From Luteibacter sp. OK325 (GTDB lineage Bacteria; Pseudomonadota; Gammaproteobacteria; Xanthomonadales; Rhodanobacteraceae), in assembly GCF_003050935.1 (NCBI RefSeq), contig NZ_QAOX01000008.1, forward strand, positions 62,001-126,000: 64,000 nt of DNA, in the 5' to 3' direction. Both the position numbers and the translations under genes were made by a program. The notes under the pieces were generated by a model, which searched no databases, was not told where the DNA came from, and worked only from the letters and a program-made list of their open reading frames with translations. How positions within the stretch are numbered: the first letter of the stretch is position 1; each line of letters starts with the position of its first letter. Shown here in pieces: positions 45,092 through 54,646 of the stretch.

Positions 45092-45861
45092 TCCATCCCA
45101 CGGCGCAGATCGATCCCACCGCGCGCATCGCGGACAACGTCAGCATCGGCGCGTTCAGCGTCATCGGTGCGAACGTCGTCATTGGCGAGGGCACGACCGT
45201 CGGTCCGCACGTGGTGATCGAAGGGCCGACCACCATCGGCCGCGACAACCGCATCTCGCAGTTCGCGTCCATCGGCGGTCCGCCGCAGGACAAGAAGTGG
45301 CAGGGCGAACGCACCGAAGTCATCATCGGCGACCGCAACCTCATCCGCGAATTCGTCACGATCAATCGTGGTACGGGCGATGGTGGCGGCATCACGCGCA
45401 TCGGTAACGACAACTGGCTGCTTGCCTACGTGCATATCGCGCACGACTGCCAGGTCGGCAACCATGTGGTCTTCTCCAATTACTCGGCCCTTGCCGGGCA
45501 CGCCGACATCGGCGACTGGACAATCATGTCGGGCTATTCCGGCGTGCATCAGTTCTGCAAAGTCGGCGCGCACGCCTTTATCGGCATGGGCTGCCTGGTC
45601 GGTTCCGACGTACCGCCGTTCGTGATGATGGCCAATGAAACGCGCGGCCGTCCGCGTGGGATCAATAGCGAAGGCCTGAAGCGCCGCGGCTTCGATACCG
45701 CGCGCATCGCCGCCATCAAGCGGGCCTACCGCACCCTGTACATGGGTGGCCTGCCGCTGGCCGAGGCACGCGAGCAACTGCTCGCCCAGGCGGAAACCAG
45801 CGAGGACGTGCGCCAGATGCTCGAGTTCCTCGACCGTAGCGAGCGCGCGCTGGCCCGCTGA
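45088..45861 (+). CDS. lpxA: UDP-N-acetylglucosamine O-acyltransferase LpxA
   Basis: 257 residues; first step of lipid A synthesis. It starts [20 protein letters not shown], a typical hexapeptide left-handed helix; [16 protein letters not shown] ([18 protein letters not shown]) and the catalytic-His segment [12 protein letters not shown] are present, and the helical C-terminal bundle is complete. Overlaps fabZ (ATGA) and precedes lpxB by 4 bases. Confidence 0.98.
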   Translation: MIHPTAQIDPTARIADNVSIGAFSVIGANVVIGEGTTVGPHVVIEGPTTIGRDNRISQFASIGGPPQDKKWQGERTEVIIGDRNLIREFVTINRGTGDGGGITRIGNDNWLLAYVHIAHDCQVGNHVVFSNYSALAGHADIGDWTIMSGYSGVHQFCKVGAHAFIGMGCLVGSDVPPFVMMANETRGRPRGINSEGLKRRGFDTARIAAIKRAYRTLYMGGLPLAEAREQLLAQAETSEDVRQMLEFLDRSERALAR

Positions 45862-45865
45862 CGCC

Positions 45866-47092
45866 ATGCCGTCGACACCCCCTTCCCCGGCCTCGCCGAC
45901 GATCGCCCTGATTGCCGGCGAGGACTCCGGTGACCAGCTGGGCGCGGACCTCATCGACGCCCTGCGCGAGCGCTTTCCGGCCGCGCGCTTCGTCGGCATC
46001 GGCGGCCCCCGCATGATGGCCCGGGGTTTCGAGTCCTGGTACGACATCCGCGAACTGTCCGTCATGGGCTTCGCCGAGGTGGTCAAACACCTGCCGCGCC
46101 TGCTTCGCCTGCGCAAGGGGCTGCTCGGCAAGCTATTGGCCGCGCGCCCGGACATCACCGTCGGGATCGACGCGCCCGACTTCAACCTCGGCGTGGAGCG
46201 CAAGCTCAAGACCGCAGGGCTGCGCACGATCCACTATGTCAGCCCGTCCGTCTGGGCCTGGCGCGAGAAGCGTGCGGAGAAGATCGGCCAGTCCGCCGAC
46301 CGTGTGCTCTGTCTGTTCCCGATGGAGCCGCCCATCTACGCAAAGCACGGTATCGACGCGCGCTTCGTCGGTCATCCCCTTGCCGACCGGTTCCCGATGG
46401 TGTCCGACCGGGCCGCGCCCCGCGACGCGCTCGGCCTGCCACACGATGCACCGGTTCTTGCCGTACTTCCCGGCAGCCGCCCCAGCGAGATCGATCGTGT
46501 CGGCGCCATCTTCATCGAGGCGGCCAGGCGCGTGGCAGCCGCCATGCCCAACCTGCGCATCGTGGTTCCGGCCGCGAACGAGCGCGTCCATGCACGACTG
46601 AAGACGCTGCTGGCGGACTTCCCGGGGACGCCACCGATGCTGACCGACGGCCATGCCCATGAGGTCATGCTCGCCGCCGACGTGGTCCTGCTCGCCTCCG
46701 GCACGGCCACCCTCGAGGCGATGCTGGCCAAACGGCCCATGGTGGTCGGTTACCGCGTCTCGCCCACCAGTTATCGCATCGCCAAAGTGCTGCGCATGCT
46801 CAAGACCGACGTGTACAGCCTGCCGAACATCCTGGCCCGTGCCTGCGGCCTCGGCCGGCGCCTGCTCGTGCCGGAATTCATGCAGGACGACTGCACCCCG
46901 GAACATCTGGCCGACGCCACCCTGGCCCTGCTCGGCGACAGTGAACGCCGTGGCGGTGTCGTGGCTGCGTTCGAATACCTTCACCAGGAGCTGCGTGGTG
47001 GCCTGGAGGGCCGCGCGGCCGACCACGCCGCCGACGCCATCGCCGAGCTGATGCCCGCTTCCGTCTTGCCCGCCGGCAACCGACCGGCCTAG
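45866..47092 (+). CDS. lpxB: Lipid A disaccharide synthase
   Basis: 408 residues; a GT19 glycosyltransferase that joins UDP-diacylglucosamine to lipid X. Signatures: IALIAGEDSGDQLGADLI, FVGIGGPRM, YVSPSVWAWREKR, FVGHPLAD and LLASGTATLEAMLAKRPMVVGYR in parts. ATG 45866 sits 4 bases past the lpxA stop; upstream in-frame codons lie in lpxA in another frame. Confidence 0.97.
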   Translation: MPSTPPSPASPTIALIAGEDSGDQLGADLIDALRERFPAARFVGIGGPRMMARGFESWYDIRELSVMGFAEVVKHLPRLLRLRKGLLGKLLAARPDITVGIDAPDFNLGVERKLKTAGLRTIHYVSPSVWAWREKRAEKIGQSADRVLCLFPMEPPIYAKHGIDARFVGHPLADRFPMVSDRAAPRDALGLPHDAPVLAVLPGSRPSEIDRVGAIFIEAARRVAAAMPNLRIVVPAANERVHARLKTLLADFPGTPPMLTDGHAHEVMLAADVVLLASGTATLEAMLAKRPMVVGYRVSPTSYRIAKVLRMLKTDVYSLPNILARACGLGRRLLVPEFMQDDCTPEHLADATLALLGDSERRGGVVAAFEYLHQELRGGLEGRAADHAADAIAELMPASVLPAGNRPA

Positions 47093-47101
47093 GCTGCGCT
47101 C

Positions 47102-47761
47102 ATGCCCCGCAAGCGCAATGTCACCTGCCAGCTCTCCCGCGACCTCATCGTCGCCGGCGTCGATGAGGCCGGGCGCGGTCCGCTCGCCGGGCCCGTCGTG
47201 GTGGCTGCGGTGATTCTCGACCCGGCCCGGCCGATCCGCCGCCTCAACGACTCCAAGCAACTGACCGAAGACGTCCGCGAGAAGCTCTACGGCCGCATCG
47301 TCGAGCGCGCCCTGGCCTGGACGGTGATCTTCGTTGAGCGCGAGGAAATCGACCGGATCAACATCTTCCAGGCGACGATGATTGGGATGACGCGCTCGCT
47401 GATGGGGCTTTCCCTGGCGCCGCACATGGCCCTCATCGACGGCAACCGACTTCCACGCACACTGCCCTGCGAGGCGCGTGCCGTGATCGGCGGCGATGCC
47501 ACCGAGCCGGCGATCAGCGCCGCCTCGATCCTCGCCAAGGTCAGCCGCGACCGGCACATGCATGCCCTGGATGCCGAGCATCCCGGCTATGGCTTCGCCA
47601 GGCACAAGGGCTACGGCGTTCCCGAGCACCTGGATGCCCTGGGCCGCCTCGGCCCCTGCGCGGCCCACCGACGGAGCTTCGCGCCGGTCAGGCGCTGGTT
47701 CGAGCCTGAGGCCGGGGGTGGGCTCGAGGCCACCGGCGACCTGTTCGCCACCGCCATCTGA
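47102..47761 (+). CDS. rnhB: Ribonuclease HII
   Basis: 219 residues; cleaves single ribonucleotides and RNA in DNA duplexes. The catalytic D-E-D-D pattern is visible: [17 protein letters not shown] (Asp, Glu), the Asp in ALIDGN, and [15 protein letters not shown] (Asp at the end). It closes the lpx run 9 bases after lpxB. In many Xanthomonadales dnaE follows here; in this window it does not. Confidence 0.97.
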   Translation: MPRKRNVTCQLSRDLIVAGVDEAGRGPLAGPVVVAAVILDPARPIRRLNDSKQLTEDVREKLYGRIVERALAWTVIFVEREEIDRINIFQATMIGMTRSLMGLSLAPHMALIDGNRLPRTLPCEARAVIGGDATEPAISAASILAKVSRDRHMHALDAEHPGYGFARHKGYGVPEHLDALGRLGPCAAHRRSFAPVRRWFEPEAGGGLEATGDLFATAI

Positions 47762-47867
47762 CCCTCCCGGACAAATCCGGCCTAAAGTCGGAATTGAACC
47801 TGCCGATACGAAGTCTACGCGCCCTCACCAGGTGCGAGCCTTTCCCTATCGATGACAGGTAACACCC

Positions 47868-48233
47868 ATGAAGAAGATCGCCATCGCCGCCGCGCTGTTT
47901 CTCGCCGCTCCGTTGTCCGCCCACGCCGCCTGCGCCGCCAAGGATTTCACCATCGACGGCTTCGCCGTCAAGGTGCAGCAGGGCTCGGGCCAGCCGCGCT
48001 TCAGCATGAAGGGCAACCTCGTTAACAAGTGCCCCGAAGCCGCGGCCGCGCAGATCCGTATCGACGCGAAGGATTCGACCGGCAAGGTCATCGCCAGCAA
48101 GCAGGGCTGGCCGGCAGGCACGTCCAACATCGAACCGGGCAAGAGCGTCGACTTCGACCTCGGCCGCCTGTTCCGCTACTCGGCGGACATGTCGGACTAC
48201 ACCGTGGTCGTGACGGACGTGAAGGCCTGGTAA
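47868..48233 (+). CDS. Small exported protein of unknown function (121 aa)
   Basis: A clear signal peptide is cleaved after SAHAA. The ~100-residue mature domain has an Ig-like/FxLYD-style pattern: FSMKGNLVNKCPEAAAAQIRI, KDSTGKVIAS and a closing TVVVTDV strand. Such domains are often extracellular accessory modules; no specific role can be assigned. Two Cys (~22 and ~55) may form a disulphide. Confidence 0.72.
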   Translation: MKKIAIAAALFLAAPLSAHAACAAKDFTIDGFAVKVQQGSGQPRFSMKGNLVNKCPEAAAAQIRIDAKDSTGKVIASKQGWPAGTSNIEPGKSVDFDLGRLFRYSADMSDYTVVVTDVKAW

Positions 48234-48237
48234 CAGG

Positions 48238-49428
48238 TCAGATCGGGATCCACGAGACACGCTCGCCGGAGGCGAAAGCCTCCGCGCGAGACGGTAGCCA
48301 GACCAGTGCATGCGCCGATGCCAGGTTGCTCAGCATGTGCGAGTCCTGGCGAGGCAGCGCTTCCAGCCTGACCACGCCTTCCTCGTTGTGCAGGCGCATG
48401 CGAACCAGCCGGTCACGCTCTGCATCCGCATCGACCGCAGCGCTGAGGACACCCCCGCGCCACTTGGGCTGATCCGCCGTTTCGCCCTCGAGGCGACCGA
48501 GCACGGCGCGCGCATGAACGGCCAGACAAACCAGCACGGCGGCCGGGTTGCCCGGCATGCCCAGCAACACCTTGCCCTCACGCATGCCGAACCACAGGGG
48601 TTTGCCGGGCTTCTGCGCCACCTTCCAGAACACCTTGCGCACGCCGAGACGATCGGCGACGGAGGGCACGAAGTCGCGATCGCCTACGGACACGCCGCCG
48701 CTGGTAACGATGATGTCGGCACTGTCGAGTGCGGCGCTCAGGGCTTCTTCGAGCGCAGCCTCGTCGTCCCGCACGTAGGCTACGACCGGCTCGCCGTATC
48801 CGTTTTCAACAAACCAGGCGCGAAGCAACGGCCCGTTAGCGTCATAGACCATGCCAGGCGCGAGTGGCTCACCCGCGCGAAGCACTTCGTCACCGGTAAT
48901 GAGCACGGCGACGCGCGGACGACGGTACACCTCGACCGTATCGATGCCCGCCATGGCGAAGGCCGCGACCAGACCCGCGGTTATGCGTTGGCCGGCGTTC
49001 GCGATGATGCTGCCCGCGGCGAGCTCCTCGCCTTCGTAACGTATGGCGTCACCGGTCCGCACCGCTTCGGTGAGCACGATGCCCGTTCCCGTGCGTTCGA
49101 CGATTTCCTGGCGTGCCACGGCATCCGCACCCTCGGGAACCACGCCTCCGGTCAGGATGCGTACCGCCTGCCCTGTGCCGACGACCACACCCGCCGGCTC
49201 GCCGGCCGCCGCCGTGCCGATGAGCGTGCGCGGCGCCTCCCCTTCGGCGGCGCGCAGGGCATAGCCATCCACCGCACTCTGGGTGAATCGCGGCAGCGCG
49301 ATGCGCGCGGTGGCCGCCTCGGCCAGCACCGAACCGAGGGCGAGTTCCACCGGCAGGCGATGCGTGGGCAGTCGGCCTACCCACTTACGGTAGAGCCCGA
49401 AGGTTTCCTGTAGCGGCAGCAAGGCCAT
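48238..49428 (-). CDS. moeA: Molybdopterin molybdotransferase MoeA
   Basis: 396 residues; inserts molybdate into adenylated molybdopterin. Domain III carries the molybdopterin-binding signature VTSGGVSVGDRDFV, preceded by ITGDEVLRAGEPL; the N-terminal part has PRFTQSAVDGYALRAAE, and GMPGNPAAVLVCL is conserved. It starts directly after the moaCB stop on the same strand, making moaA-moaD-moaE-moaCB-moeA one five-gene operon. Confidence 0.95.
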   Translation of the reverse strand: MALLPLQETFGLYRKWVGRLPTHRLPVELALGSVLAEAATARIALPRFTQSAVDGYALRAAEGEAPRTLIGTAAAGEPAGVVVGTGQAVRILTGGVVPEGADAVARQEIVERTGTGIVLTEAVRTGDAIRYEGEELAAGSIIANAGQRITAGLVAAFAMAGIDTVEVYRRPRVAVLITGDEVLRAGEPLAPGMVYDANGPLLRAWFVENGYGEPVVAYVRDDEAALEEALSAALDSADIIVTSGGVSVGDRDFVPSVADRLGVRKVFWKVAQKPGKPLWFGMREGKVLLGMPGNPAAVLVCLAVHARAVLGRLEGETADQPKWRGGVLSAAVDADAERDRLVRMRLHNEEGVVRLEALPRQDSHMLSNLASAHALVWLPSRAEAFASGERVSWIPI

Positions 49429-50367
49429 TCAGTGCCCCTCGCCGTAACCGCCGGGATGATGCCCACCCGCACGGCCGGTTTCCAGGAGATGGATAAGTCC
49501 CGGCAAGGTAGCGGCGAGCGATTCGCTCGCACCACCGCGGCTGCCCGGAAAGGTGACCAGCAAACTGTCGCGAACGTAGCCGGCCACGCCGCGCGAGAGC
49601 ATGGCGAAGGGCATGCGCTGTTGCCCGAAGGCGCGCGCGGCTTCCATGATTCCCGGAATTTCGACGTCCAGCATGGGCTTGACTGTATCGACGGTGATGT
49701 CGCGCGGGCCCAGTCCCGTGCCTCCGACGGTGATGATCATGGCGGTGTCGGCATCGATCAGGGTTCCTAACAGATCGCCCAGCATGGCGGCGTCATCCGC
49801 GATCACGGTGTACCCGACCGGGCCAAAGTTGGCTGCGGTCAGGGCATCGCGCACCCAGGTACCCGCCGTGTCCTGCTTGGCCCCGCTGGCCACCGTGTCG
49901 GACAGCACAACGACCGCGGCGCTGCGCGGTGTCGACAGCGTCCGCCTGTAGTGCGACTTGCCGCCGGTCTTGCGCTCGAGACGACAGTCTTCGATATGCA
50001 ACTCGTCCGGCTCGGCATACGGCTTGAGCATGTCGTAGAGCGTGAGCGCGGCCAGGCTGGCCGCCGTCAGTGCTTCCATCTCCACGCCCGTGGGGCCGAT
50101 GGTCTGCACTTCCGCGATGACTCTTACCGAGGCGTCTGCCAGCTCGTAGGTCACCTCGGCGCGATGGATCGGCAAGGGATGGCAGAGCGGAATGAGTTCA
50201 TCCGTGCGTTTGGCGGCGAGGATACCGGCGACGCGTGCCGTCTTCAGCGGATCGCCCTTTTCGGTATCGCCGCTGCGCAGCAACTCGATGCAGTGGGCTG
50301 GCGCGTGCAAGGTGGCGGTCGCGCGGGCAACGCGCAGGGAATCCGGCTTCTGGCTGACGTCTTTCAT
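49429..50367 (-). CDS. moaCB: Bifunctional MoaC-MoaB fusion
   Basis: 312 residues, the sum of two enzymes. Residues ~1-145 are MoaC (cyclic pyranopterin monophosphate synthase): KGDPLKTARVAGILAAKRT, LCHPLPIHRAEVTYEL, GVEMEALTAASLAALTLYDM. Residues ~150-312 are MoaB/MogA-like: VVVLSDTVASGAKQDTAG, TVGGTGLGPRDITVDTVKP, RGVAGYVRDSLLVTFPGSRGG in parts. Fusion of the two is known in several proteobacteria. It starts inside the moaE stop (4-base overlap). Confidence 0.93.
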   Translation of the reverse strand: MKDVSQKPDSLRVARATATLHAPAHCIELLRSGDTEKGDPLKTARVAGILAAKRTDELIPLCHPLPIHRAEVTYELADASVRVIAEVQTIGPTGVEMEALTAASLAALTLYDMLKPYAEPDELHIEDCRLERKTGGKSHYRRTLSTPRSAAVVVLSDTVASGAKQDTAGTWVRDALTAANFGPVGYTVIADDAAMLGDLLGTLIDADTAMIITVGGTGLGPRDITVDTVKPMLDVEIPGIMEAARAFGQQRMPFAMLSRGVAGYVRDSLLVTFPGSRGGASESLAATLPGLIHLLETGRAGGHHPGGYGEGH

Positions 50368-50849
50368 CCGTGGCTCGTATGTGAGTGATGGCGATGGGGG
50401 CGTGCCGTGGCGTCATCCATGTCGTCACGGATGCAGCATCCTTCGACGAATGCGCTGCTGCCATCGTTATAGAACTCTTCCTTCCAGATCGGAGCACCGT
50501 GCTTCACGGCGTCCACGGCATAGCGGCACGCATCGAAGGCTTCTGCCCTGTGCGGCGCACGCACCACGCAGACGATGGCGATATCGCCGATCGACAGGTC
50601 TCCCAGGCGATGCATGATTCGCACGTAAGGCACGCCATATTTCTCTCGCGTGGCCGCCTCCACCTCGCGAATGATCTTCGCCGCGAGCGGCTCATGTGCC
50701 GTGTACGTGAGGTGCCGCACCGACCTTCCTTCGTGGTGGTCGCGCACCGTGCCGACGAACAGCGCAAGGCCGCCGCATTCCGGATGGGCGTTCAGCTCGA
50801 GAAGGGGCTCGACCGTCACTGTGTCATGGGAAAGCACTGCATGTTCCAT
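50364..50849 (-). CDS. moaE: Molybdopterin synthase catalytic subunit MoaE
   Basis: 161 residues from ATG 50849, which has an excellent GGAGG 7 bases upstream; a TTG two codons earlier is unlikely. Sulphur-transfer subunit that converts precursor Z with MoaD. Signatures: GGLALFVGTVRDHHEGR, LTYTAHEPLAAKII, RMHRLGDLSIGD-type (IMHRLGDLSIGDIAIV), VKHGAPIWKEE. The C-terminus has extra His (RPHRHHSHTSHG) that could bind metal. Confidence 0.95.
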   Translation of the reverse strand: MEHAVLSHDTVTVEPLLELNAHPECGGLALFVGTVRDHHEGRSVRHLTYTAHEPLAAKIIREVEAATREKYGVPYVRIMHRLGDLSIGDIAIVCVVRAPHRAEAFDACRYAVDAVKHGAPIWKEEFYNDGSSAFVEGCCIRDDMDDATARPHRHHSHTSHG

Positions 50850-50851
50850 GC

Positions 50852-51103
50852 TCAACCTCCGGCCACGGGTGGCAGAAGCGCGATACGGCCGTCCGCAGGC
50901 ACGGGATCGGCGCGCCGCACGATGGTATCGCCGGCGACGCAGGCACAGCGGTCGAGGGAGGCGGCCAGCTCGGGGCGCTCGCGCGCCAGCAGGGCGAGCG
51001 CTTCGGCCACCGTGCCGACCTCGTCATGCGCCTGCACGGAGCAGGTGCCGCTGCCGGCCAGCCGTTCGAGGTTGGCGAATAGTTCGAAAACGATCTGTTT
51101 CAT
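50852..51103 (-). CDS. moaD: Molybdopterin synthase sulphur-carrier subunit MoaD
   Basis: 83 residues of ubiquitin-like fold ending in the functional Gly-Gly (LPPVAGG) that is thiocarboxylated. MKQIVFELFANLERLAGSG fits the MoaD N-terminus, so ATG 51103 is preferred. ATG 51127 overlaps the moaA stop (ATGA) and would add 8 residues. Confidence 0.92.
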   Translation of the reverse strand: MKQIVFELFANLERLAGSGTCSVQAHDEVGTVAEALALLARERPELAASLDRCACVAGDTIVRRADPVPADGRIALLPPVAGG

Positions 51104-51123
51104 GGGATATCCGGCGAAGGGAC

Positions 51124-52098
51124 TCATCCACCCATCGCATGCATGGTCAATGGCCTGTCCACGGGACCCGGGCGCGATGCATAGCCCGCATCCTTCAGCC
51201 AGACCGCGCGGCGCACCTGTTCGGCGAGCACGTCGTCACCGATGCCCTCGCGCATGCGTGCACCGAGCGGCGTACCGATCGGCGAGAACAGACAGGTAAA
51301 CAGTTCGCCCGTCGCCGTGATCCGCAGGCGGTCGCAGGTGGAGCAGAAAGGATTGGACACCGTGGAGATGATGCCGAGCGGGTAATGCCCGTCGACAAGA
51401 TAGGGTGTGGCGGGATCATGTCCGCGCGGCTGCCCCACCACCTCGTGGCGCTCGCGGATCGCCGCGAGCATGTCCGCCTCGGACACCACGGCGTCGCGTT
51501 TCCAGTGACCGGGCGCATCCAGGGGCATGTATTCGATGTAGCGCAGGGGAAGCTTCCTGGCCATGGCCCATTCCAGCAGCGGCACGATGTCCTTCTCGTT
51601 GTCGCCGCGAACGACCACCGCATTGAGTTTGACGTTGGCCCCGGCGTCGACCAGCGCGTCGATGCCGTCGAACACCGGGGCGATGTCGCGCAGGGTGAGG
51701 CGTTGGAACGTCGCCGGGTCGATCGCGTCCAGGCTCACGTTGAAATCGTCGACACCCGCCATGACCAGCTCGCGCGCCTTGGGCGCGATACGGGAGGCGT
51801 TGGTGGTCATCGAAAGGCGACGAAGGCCGCGTTCGCGGAGGGCGCCGATGTCACGCACGCATTCGAGCAGGTCCTTGCGCAGGAGCGGCTCGCCACCGGT
51901 GAGGCGGATCTGGTCGATCCCGTGATCCACGAACAGGCCAGCCAGGCGCACGATTTCGCCGCGCGCCAGCAGGCTGGCTTTCGGAAGCCAGTCCGGGTGC
52001 TCGGGCATGCAGTACGTACAGCGGAAATTGCAGCGGTCGGTAAGCGATATCCGCAACTTCCGCTTGGTACGTCCGTGACGGTCGATGAGTGGGGACAT
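51124..52098 (-). CDS. moaA: GTP 3',8-cyclase MoaA
   Basis: 324 residues; a radical-SAM enzyme for the first step of molybdenum-cofactor synthesis. The N-terminal cluster motif CX3CX2C is CNFRCTYC; a second C-terminal cluster is formed by FCSTCDRLR and LFTCLF. The essential C-terminal Gly-Gly is present (MHAMGG). GAGG precedes the ATG. First gene of the operon, divergent from the XdhC-like gene, with 86 bases between them. Confidence 0.96.
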   Translation of the reverse strand: MSPLIDRHGRTKRKLRISLTDRCNFRCTYCMPEHPDWLPKASLLARGEIVRLAGLFVDHGIDQIRLTGGEPLLRKDLLECVRDIGALRERGLRRLSMTTNASRIAPKARELVMAGVDDFNVSLDAIDPATFQRLTLRDIAPVFDGIDALVDAGANVKLNAVVVRGDNEKDIVPLLEWAMARKLPLRYIEYMPLDAPGHWKRDAVVSEADMLAAIRERHEVVGQPRGHDPATPYLVDGHYPLGIISTVSNPFCSTCDRLRITATGELFTCLFSPIGTPLGARMREGIGDDVLAEQVRRAVWLKDAGYASRPGPVDRPLTMHAMGG

Positions 52099-52184
52099 GT
52101 CGCCTCAGGAAACCACAATGTGCGTAAGCGGGGTGTATCTGGCCCCGCCAAGCCCTTCACGTGCAATCGTGCCAGACTTCGGGC

Positions 52185-53162
52185 ATGAACGCCTTGAACC
52201 CTTCCGTCGCGCAGGACTGGCCGGTCTGGCCGGAATACGCGCTGGTCGAGGACCTGCTCCCCTCCCTGCGCGAATATGCCCATGGCGGCCGCGTGGCATT
52301 GGCGACGCTGGTGAGCATCGAGGGCCCGTCTCCACGCCCGCTCTATAGCGAGATGGCGATCGCCGCCGACGGCCGGGTCGCCGGGTACGTTTCCGGGGGT
52401 TGTGTCGAGGCAGCGGTGGCCGAGGAGGCCGCCATGGCGGTCGCCGAGGGCCGTCCCCGACTGCTCGACTATGGCGTCGGCAGCCTCGTACTGGACATCC
52501 AGCTCAGCTGCGGCGGCCGTATCGGCATCTTCGTTCGTGAACTGCGGGAACCCTCGCGGTACGTTAATACGCTCACCGTTGCCCGCCGCGAGCGGCGCAC
52601 GGTCACCGTACTGTCGGACCGGGAAAGCGGCGCATGGGAGATCGTCGAGGGTGACCTGCGGACAAGCGCACAGCATTACGCCCGCGTCCAGCGTCCACCG
52701 TTGCGCCTGGTGGCCGTCGGTGGCGACCCGGTAACCCTTGCGGTCGCCCATCTCGCCCCGTTGCTCGGCGTCGAGGTGATCCTGTTGCGCCCGCATGGCC
52801 CGACCGAACCGCCACCGGGCACGCCGCTAGCCGGCTACGACTCACGCAGCCTGCCGGCCGCCCTCGGAGATCTGCAACTGGACGATCGCACCGCCGTGTA
52901 CTCGTTGAGCCACGATGCGGAAATCGATCACGCCGTAGCCGCGCATGCGCTGCATTCGAGCGCCTTCGCGGTGGGCATCCTGGGCAGTCGCAACAAGATC
53001 GGCGCGCGTGTCGAGCGCCTGAAGGACGAGGGCATCGACGACGACGAACTGCAAAGGCTGCACCTCCCGGCCGGACTGCCGATTGGCGCGCAGACGCCAC
53101 ATGGCATCGCATTGTCCATTCTCGCCCAGGTCTGCCAGCGCGACCGCGCGCGGCTGCCGTGA
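52185..53162 (+). CDS. XdhC-family molybdoenzyme maturation chaperone
   Basis: 325 residues from ATG 52185. The N-terminal CoxI/XdhC domain has PRPLYSEMAI, GYVSGGCVEAAVAEEA, DIQLSCGGRIGIF with a Cys. The C-terminal Rossmann-like domain has LVAVGGDPVTLA and VGILGSRNKIGARVERL, LPAGLPIGAQTPHGIALSILA in parts. XdhC proteins bind Moco and help sulphurate and insert it into xanthine-dehydrogenase-type enzymes. It overlaps the MocA-like gene (GTGA), linking chaperone and cofactor-modifying enzyme. Confidence 0.88.
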   Translation: MNALNPSVAQDWPVWPEYALVEDLLPSLREYAHGGRVALATLVSIEGPSPRPLYSEMAIAADGRVAGYVSGGCVEAAVAEEAAMAVAEGRPRLLDYGVGSLVLDIQLSCGGRIGIFVRELREPSRYVNTLTVARRERRTVTVLSDRESGAWEIVEGDLRTSAQHYARVQRPPLRLVAVGGDPVTLAVAHLAPLLGVEVILLRPHGPTEPPPGTPLAGYDSRSLPAALGDLQLDDRTAVYSLSHDAEIDHAVAAHALHSSAFAVGILGSRNKIGARVERLKDEGIDDDELQRLHLPAGLPIGAQTPHGIALSILAQVCQRDRARLP

Positions 53163-53749
53163 TCGGTGGCCATGACGCGGTGATCCTCGCCGCGGGCGGT
53201 AGCCTGCGCCTGGGCCGGCCCAAGCAGCTCCTGACCGTCGCCGGCGAGACGCTGGTGGCGCGCGCATCGCGGATCGTCGCGGCGACGCGGCCGGGCAAGA
53301 CCGTAGCAGTGCTGGGAGCGCATGCCGAACGCATGTGCGGCGCGCTCGCAGGCGCGATGGCGGTATTCAATCCCGACTGGGCCACGGGCATGGCCTCCTC
53401 GCTTCGTGTCGCCGCCGATGCGTTGGCGGGACGCACCGGCCCTGTCCTGGTCGTGGTTATTGACCAGCTCGCGCTCGATGAGGCGCATCTGTGGCGTCTC
53501 CTCGCCGCACACGATGGCTCACGCGATACCGTCACGGCCTACGCCGACGCGATGGGCGTACCGGCGGTACTGCGAGCCGCGACGTTGATGCGCGCGGCGG
53601 CGCTCGAGGGCGACATGGGCTTCCGCGCGCTATGGAAGGACACCATGCCGCAGGCCATCCGCGCCGACGCCTTCGCGCAGGACCTGGACACCGAAGCCGA
53701 CCTTGCTCATGCCGTCGCGTCGGGTCGCATCGACCGCGATCCTCGTTGA
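53159..53749 (+). CDS. mocA: MocA-like molybdenum cofactor cytidylyltransferase (NTP transferase)
   Basis: 196 residues. The nucleotidyltransferase signature LAAGGSLRLGRPKQLL is at the N-terminus, and NPDWATGMASSLR follows, as in MocA/NTP-transferase-3 proteins that turn Mo-MPT into MCD. The start GTG 53159 overlaps the stop of the XdhC-like gene. In the family a VCDQP motif is usual; here VVIDQLAL occupies it (Cys replaced by Ile), a deviation worth noting. MobA-type activity is a possible alternative. Confidence 0.82.
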   Translation: MIGGHDAVILAAGGSLRLGRPKQLLTVAGETLVARASRIVAATRPGKTVAVLGAHAERMCGALAGAMAVFNPDWATGMASSLRVAADALAGRTGPVLVVVIDQLALDEAHLWRLLAAHDGSRDTVTAYADAMGVPAVLRAATLMRAAALEGDMGFRALWKDTMPQAIRADAFAQDLDTEADLAHAVASGRIDRDPR

Positions 53750-53821
53750 CGCTCGCCGTGAAAGGCATTCCGCCGCGACCGGGTCATACTGTGTATCACC
53801 TGCCGACGGGAGCCATGCGCG

Positions 53822-54646
53822 ATGAACACCCGCCTCGTCTACCGACACCGCTGGCCAGTGCGCCTCATGCACTGGATCAACGTCCTCTGCCTTCTGGTCC
53901 TGCTGGGAAGCGGCCTGCAGATTTTCAACGCGCATCCGTCGCTCTATTGGGGTAACCGCTCCGACCCCGGCAAGGAATGGCTGAGCCTGCGAGCCAGCCA
54001 GGATGCCACGGGTAACGTGCGCGGAACGACCGTCATCGGCAGCCACGCCTTCGACACCACGGGAATCCTTGGCGCTTCCAGGGTCGACGGCAAATGGGCC
54101 GCGAGAGGCTTTCCGGCCTGGGCGACCATTCCCGGACCAGGCTGGCTTGCGATGGGACGCCGCTGGCATTTCTTCTTCGCCTGGTTGTTCGTAATCAATG
54201 GCCTCGCGTATGTCGGCTGGTCGCTGGCCAGTCGACATCTTTCCCGCGATCTGGTGCCTGATCGCCGCGACTGGCGAGGTCTCGGACGCTCCATCGTCGA
54301 TCACTTGCGCTTTCGCCACGCCGAGGGAGAAGACGCGCTGCGCTACAACGTCCTCCAGCGGCTGGCCTATCTCGTCGCCATTTTCGTGTTCGGTGGTGGC
54401 ATCGTGCTGATGGGACTGCTTATGTCACCGCGCATGGACGCGGTGCTGGGCGGTCTGGTCGAGGCCGTCGGCGGGCGCCAGTCGGCCCGCGCGATCCACT
54501 TCGTGATCGCGACGGGTTTCGTCGCCTTCGTCATCGTCCACGTGCTCGAAGTGCTCATCAGCGGCCCCTTGAACCAGTTGCGCGGGATGATCACGGGCTG
54601 GTACCGCATTCACAACGCTCGTCACGAGGAGACGCACCATGAGTGA
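53822..54646 (+). CDS. Membrane cytochrome b (b561/hydrogenase-b type), partner of the molybdoenzyme
   Basis: 274 residues with four to five transmembrane helices; His residues in RLMHWINVLCLLVL, WHFFFAWLFVINGL, IHFVIATGFVAFVIVHVLEV (in parts) can ligate two haems. Such subunits carry electrons between the quinone pool and a periplasmic oxidoreductase. The stop lies 8 bases inside the next gene, a Tat-exported molybdoenzyme, a pairing like the YedZ-YedY (MsrQ-MsrP) or sulphite-oxidase type systems, though this b561-type protein is a different family from YedZ. Confidence 0.85.
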   Translation: MNTRLVYRHRWPVRLMHWINVLCLLVLLGSGLQIFNAHPSLYWGNRSDPGKEWLSLRASQDATGNVRGTTVIGSHAFDTTGILGASRVDGKWAARGFPAWATIPGPGWLAMGRRWHFFFAWLFVINGLAYVGWSLASRHLSRDLVPDRRDWRGLGRSIVDHLRFRHAEGEDALRYNVLQRLAYLVAIFVFGGGIVLMGLLMSPRMDAVLGGLVEAVGGRQSARAIHFVIATGFVAFVIVHVLEVLISGPLNQLRGMITGWYRIHNARHEETHHE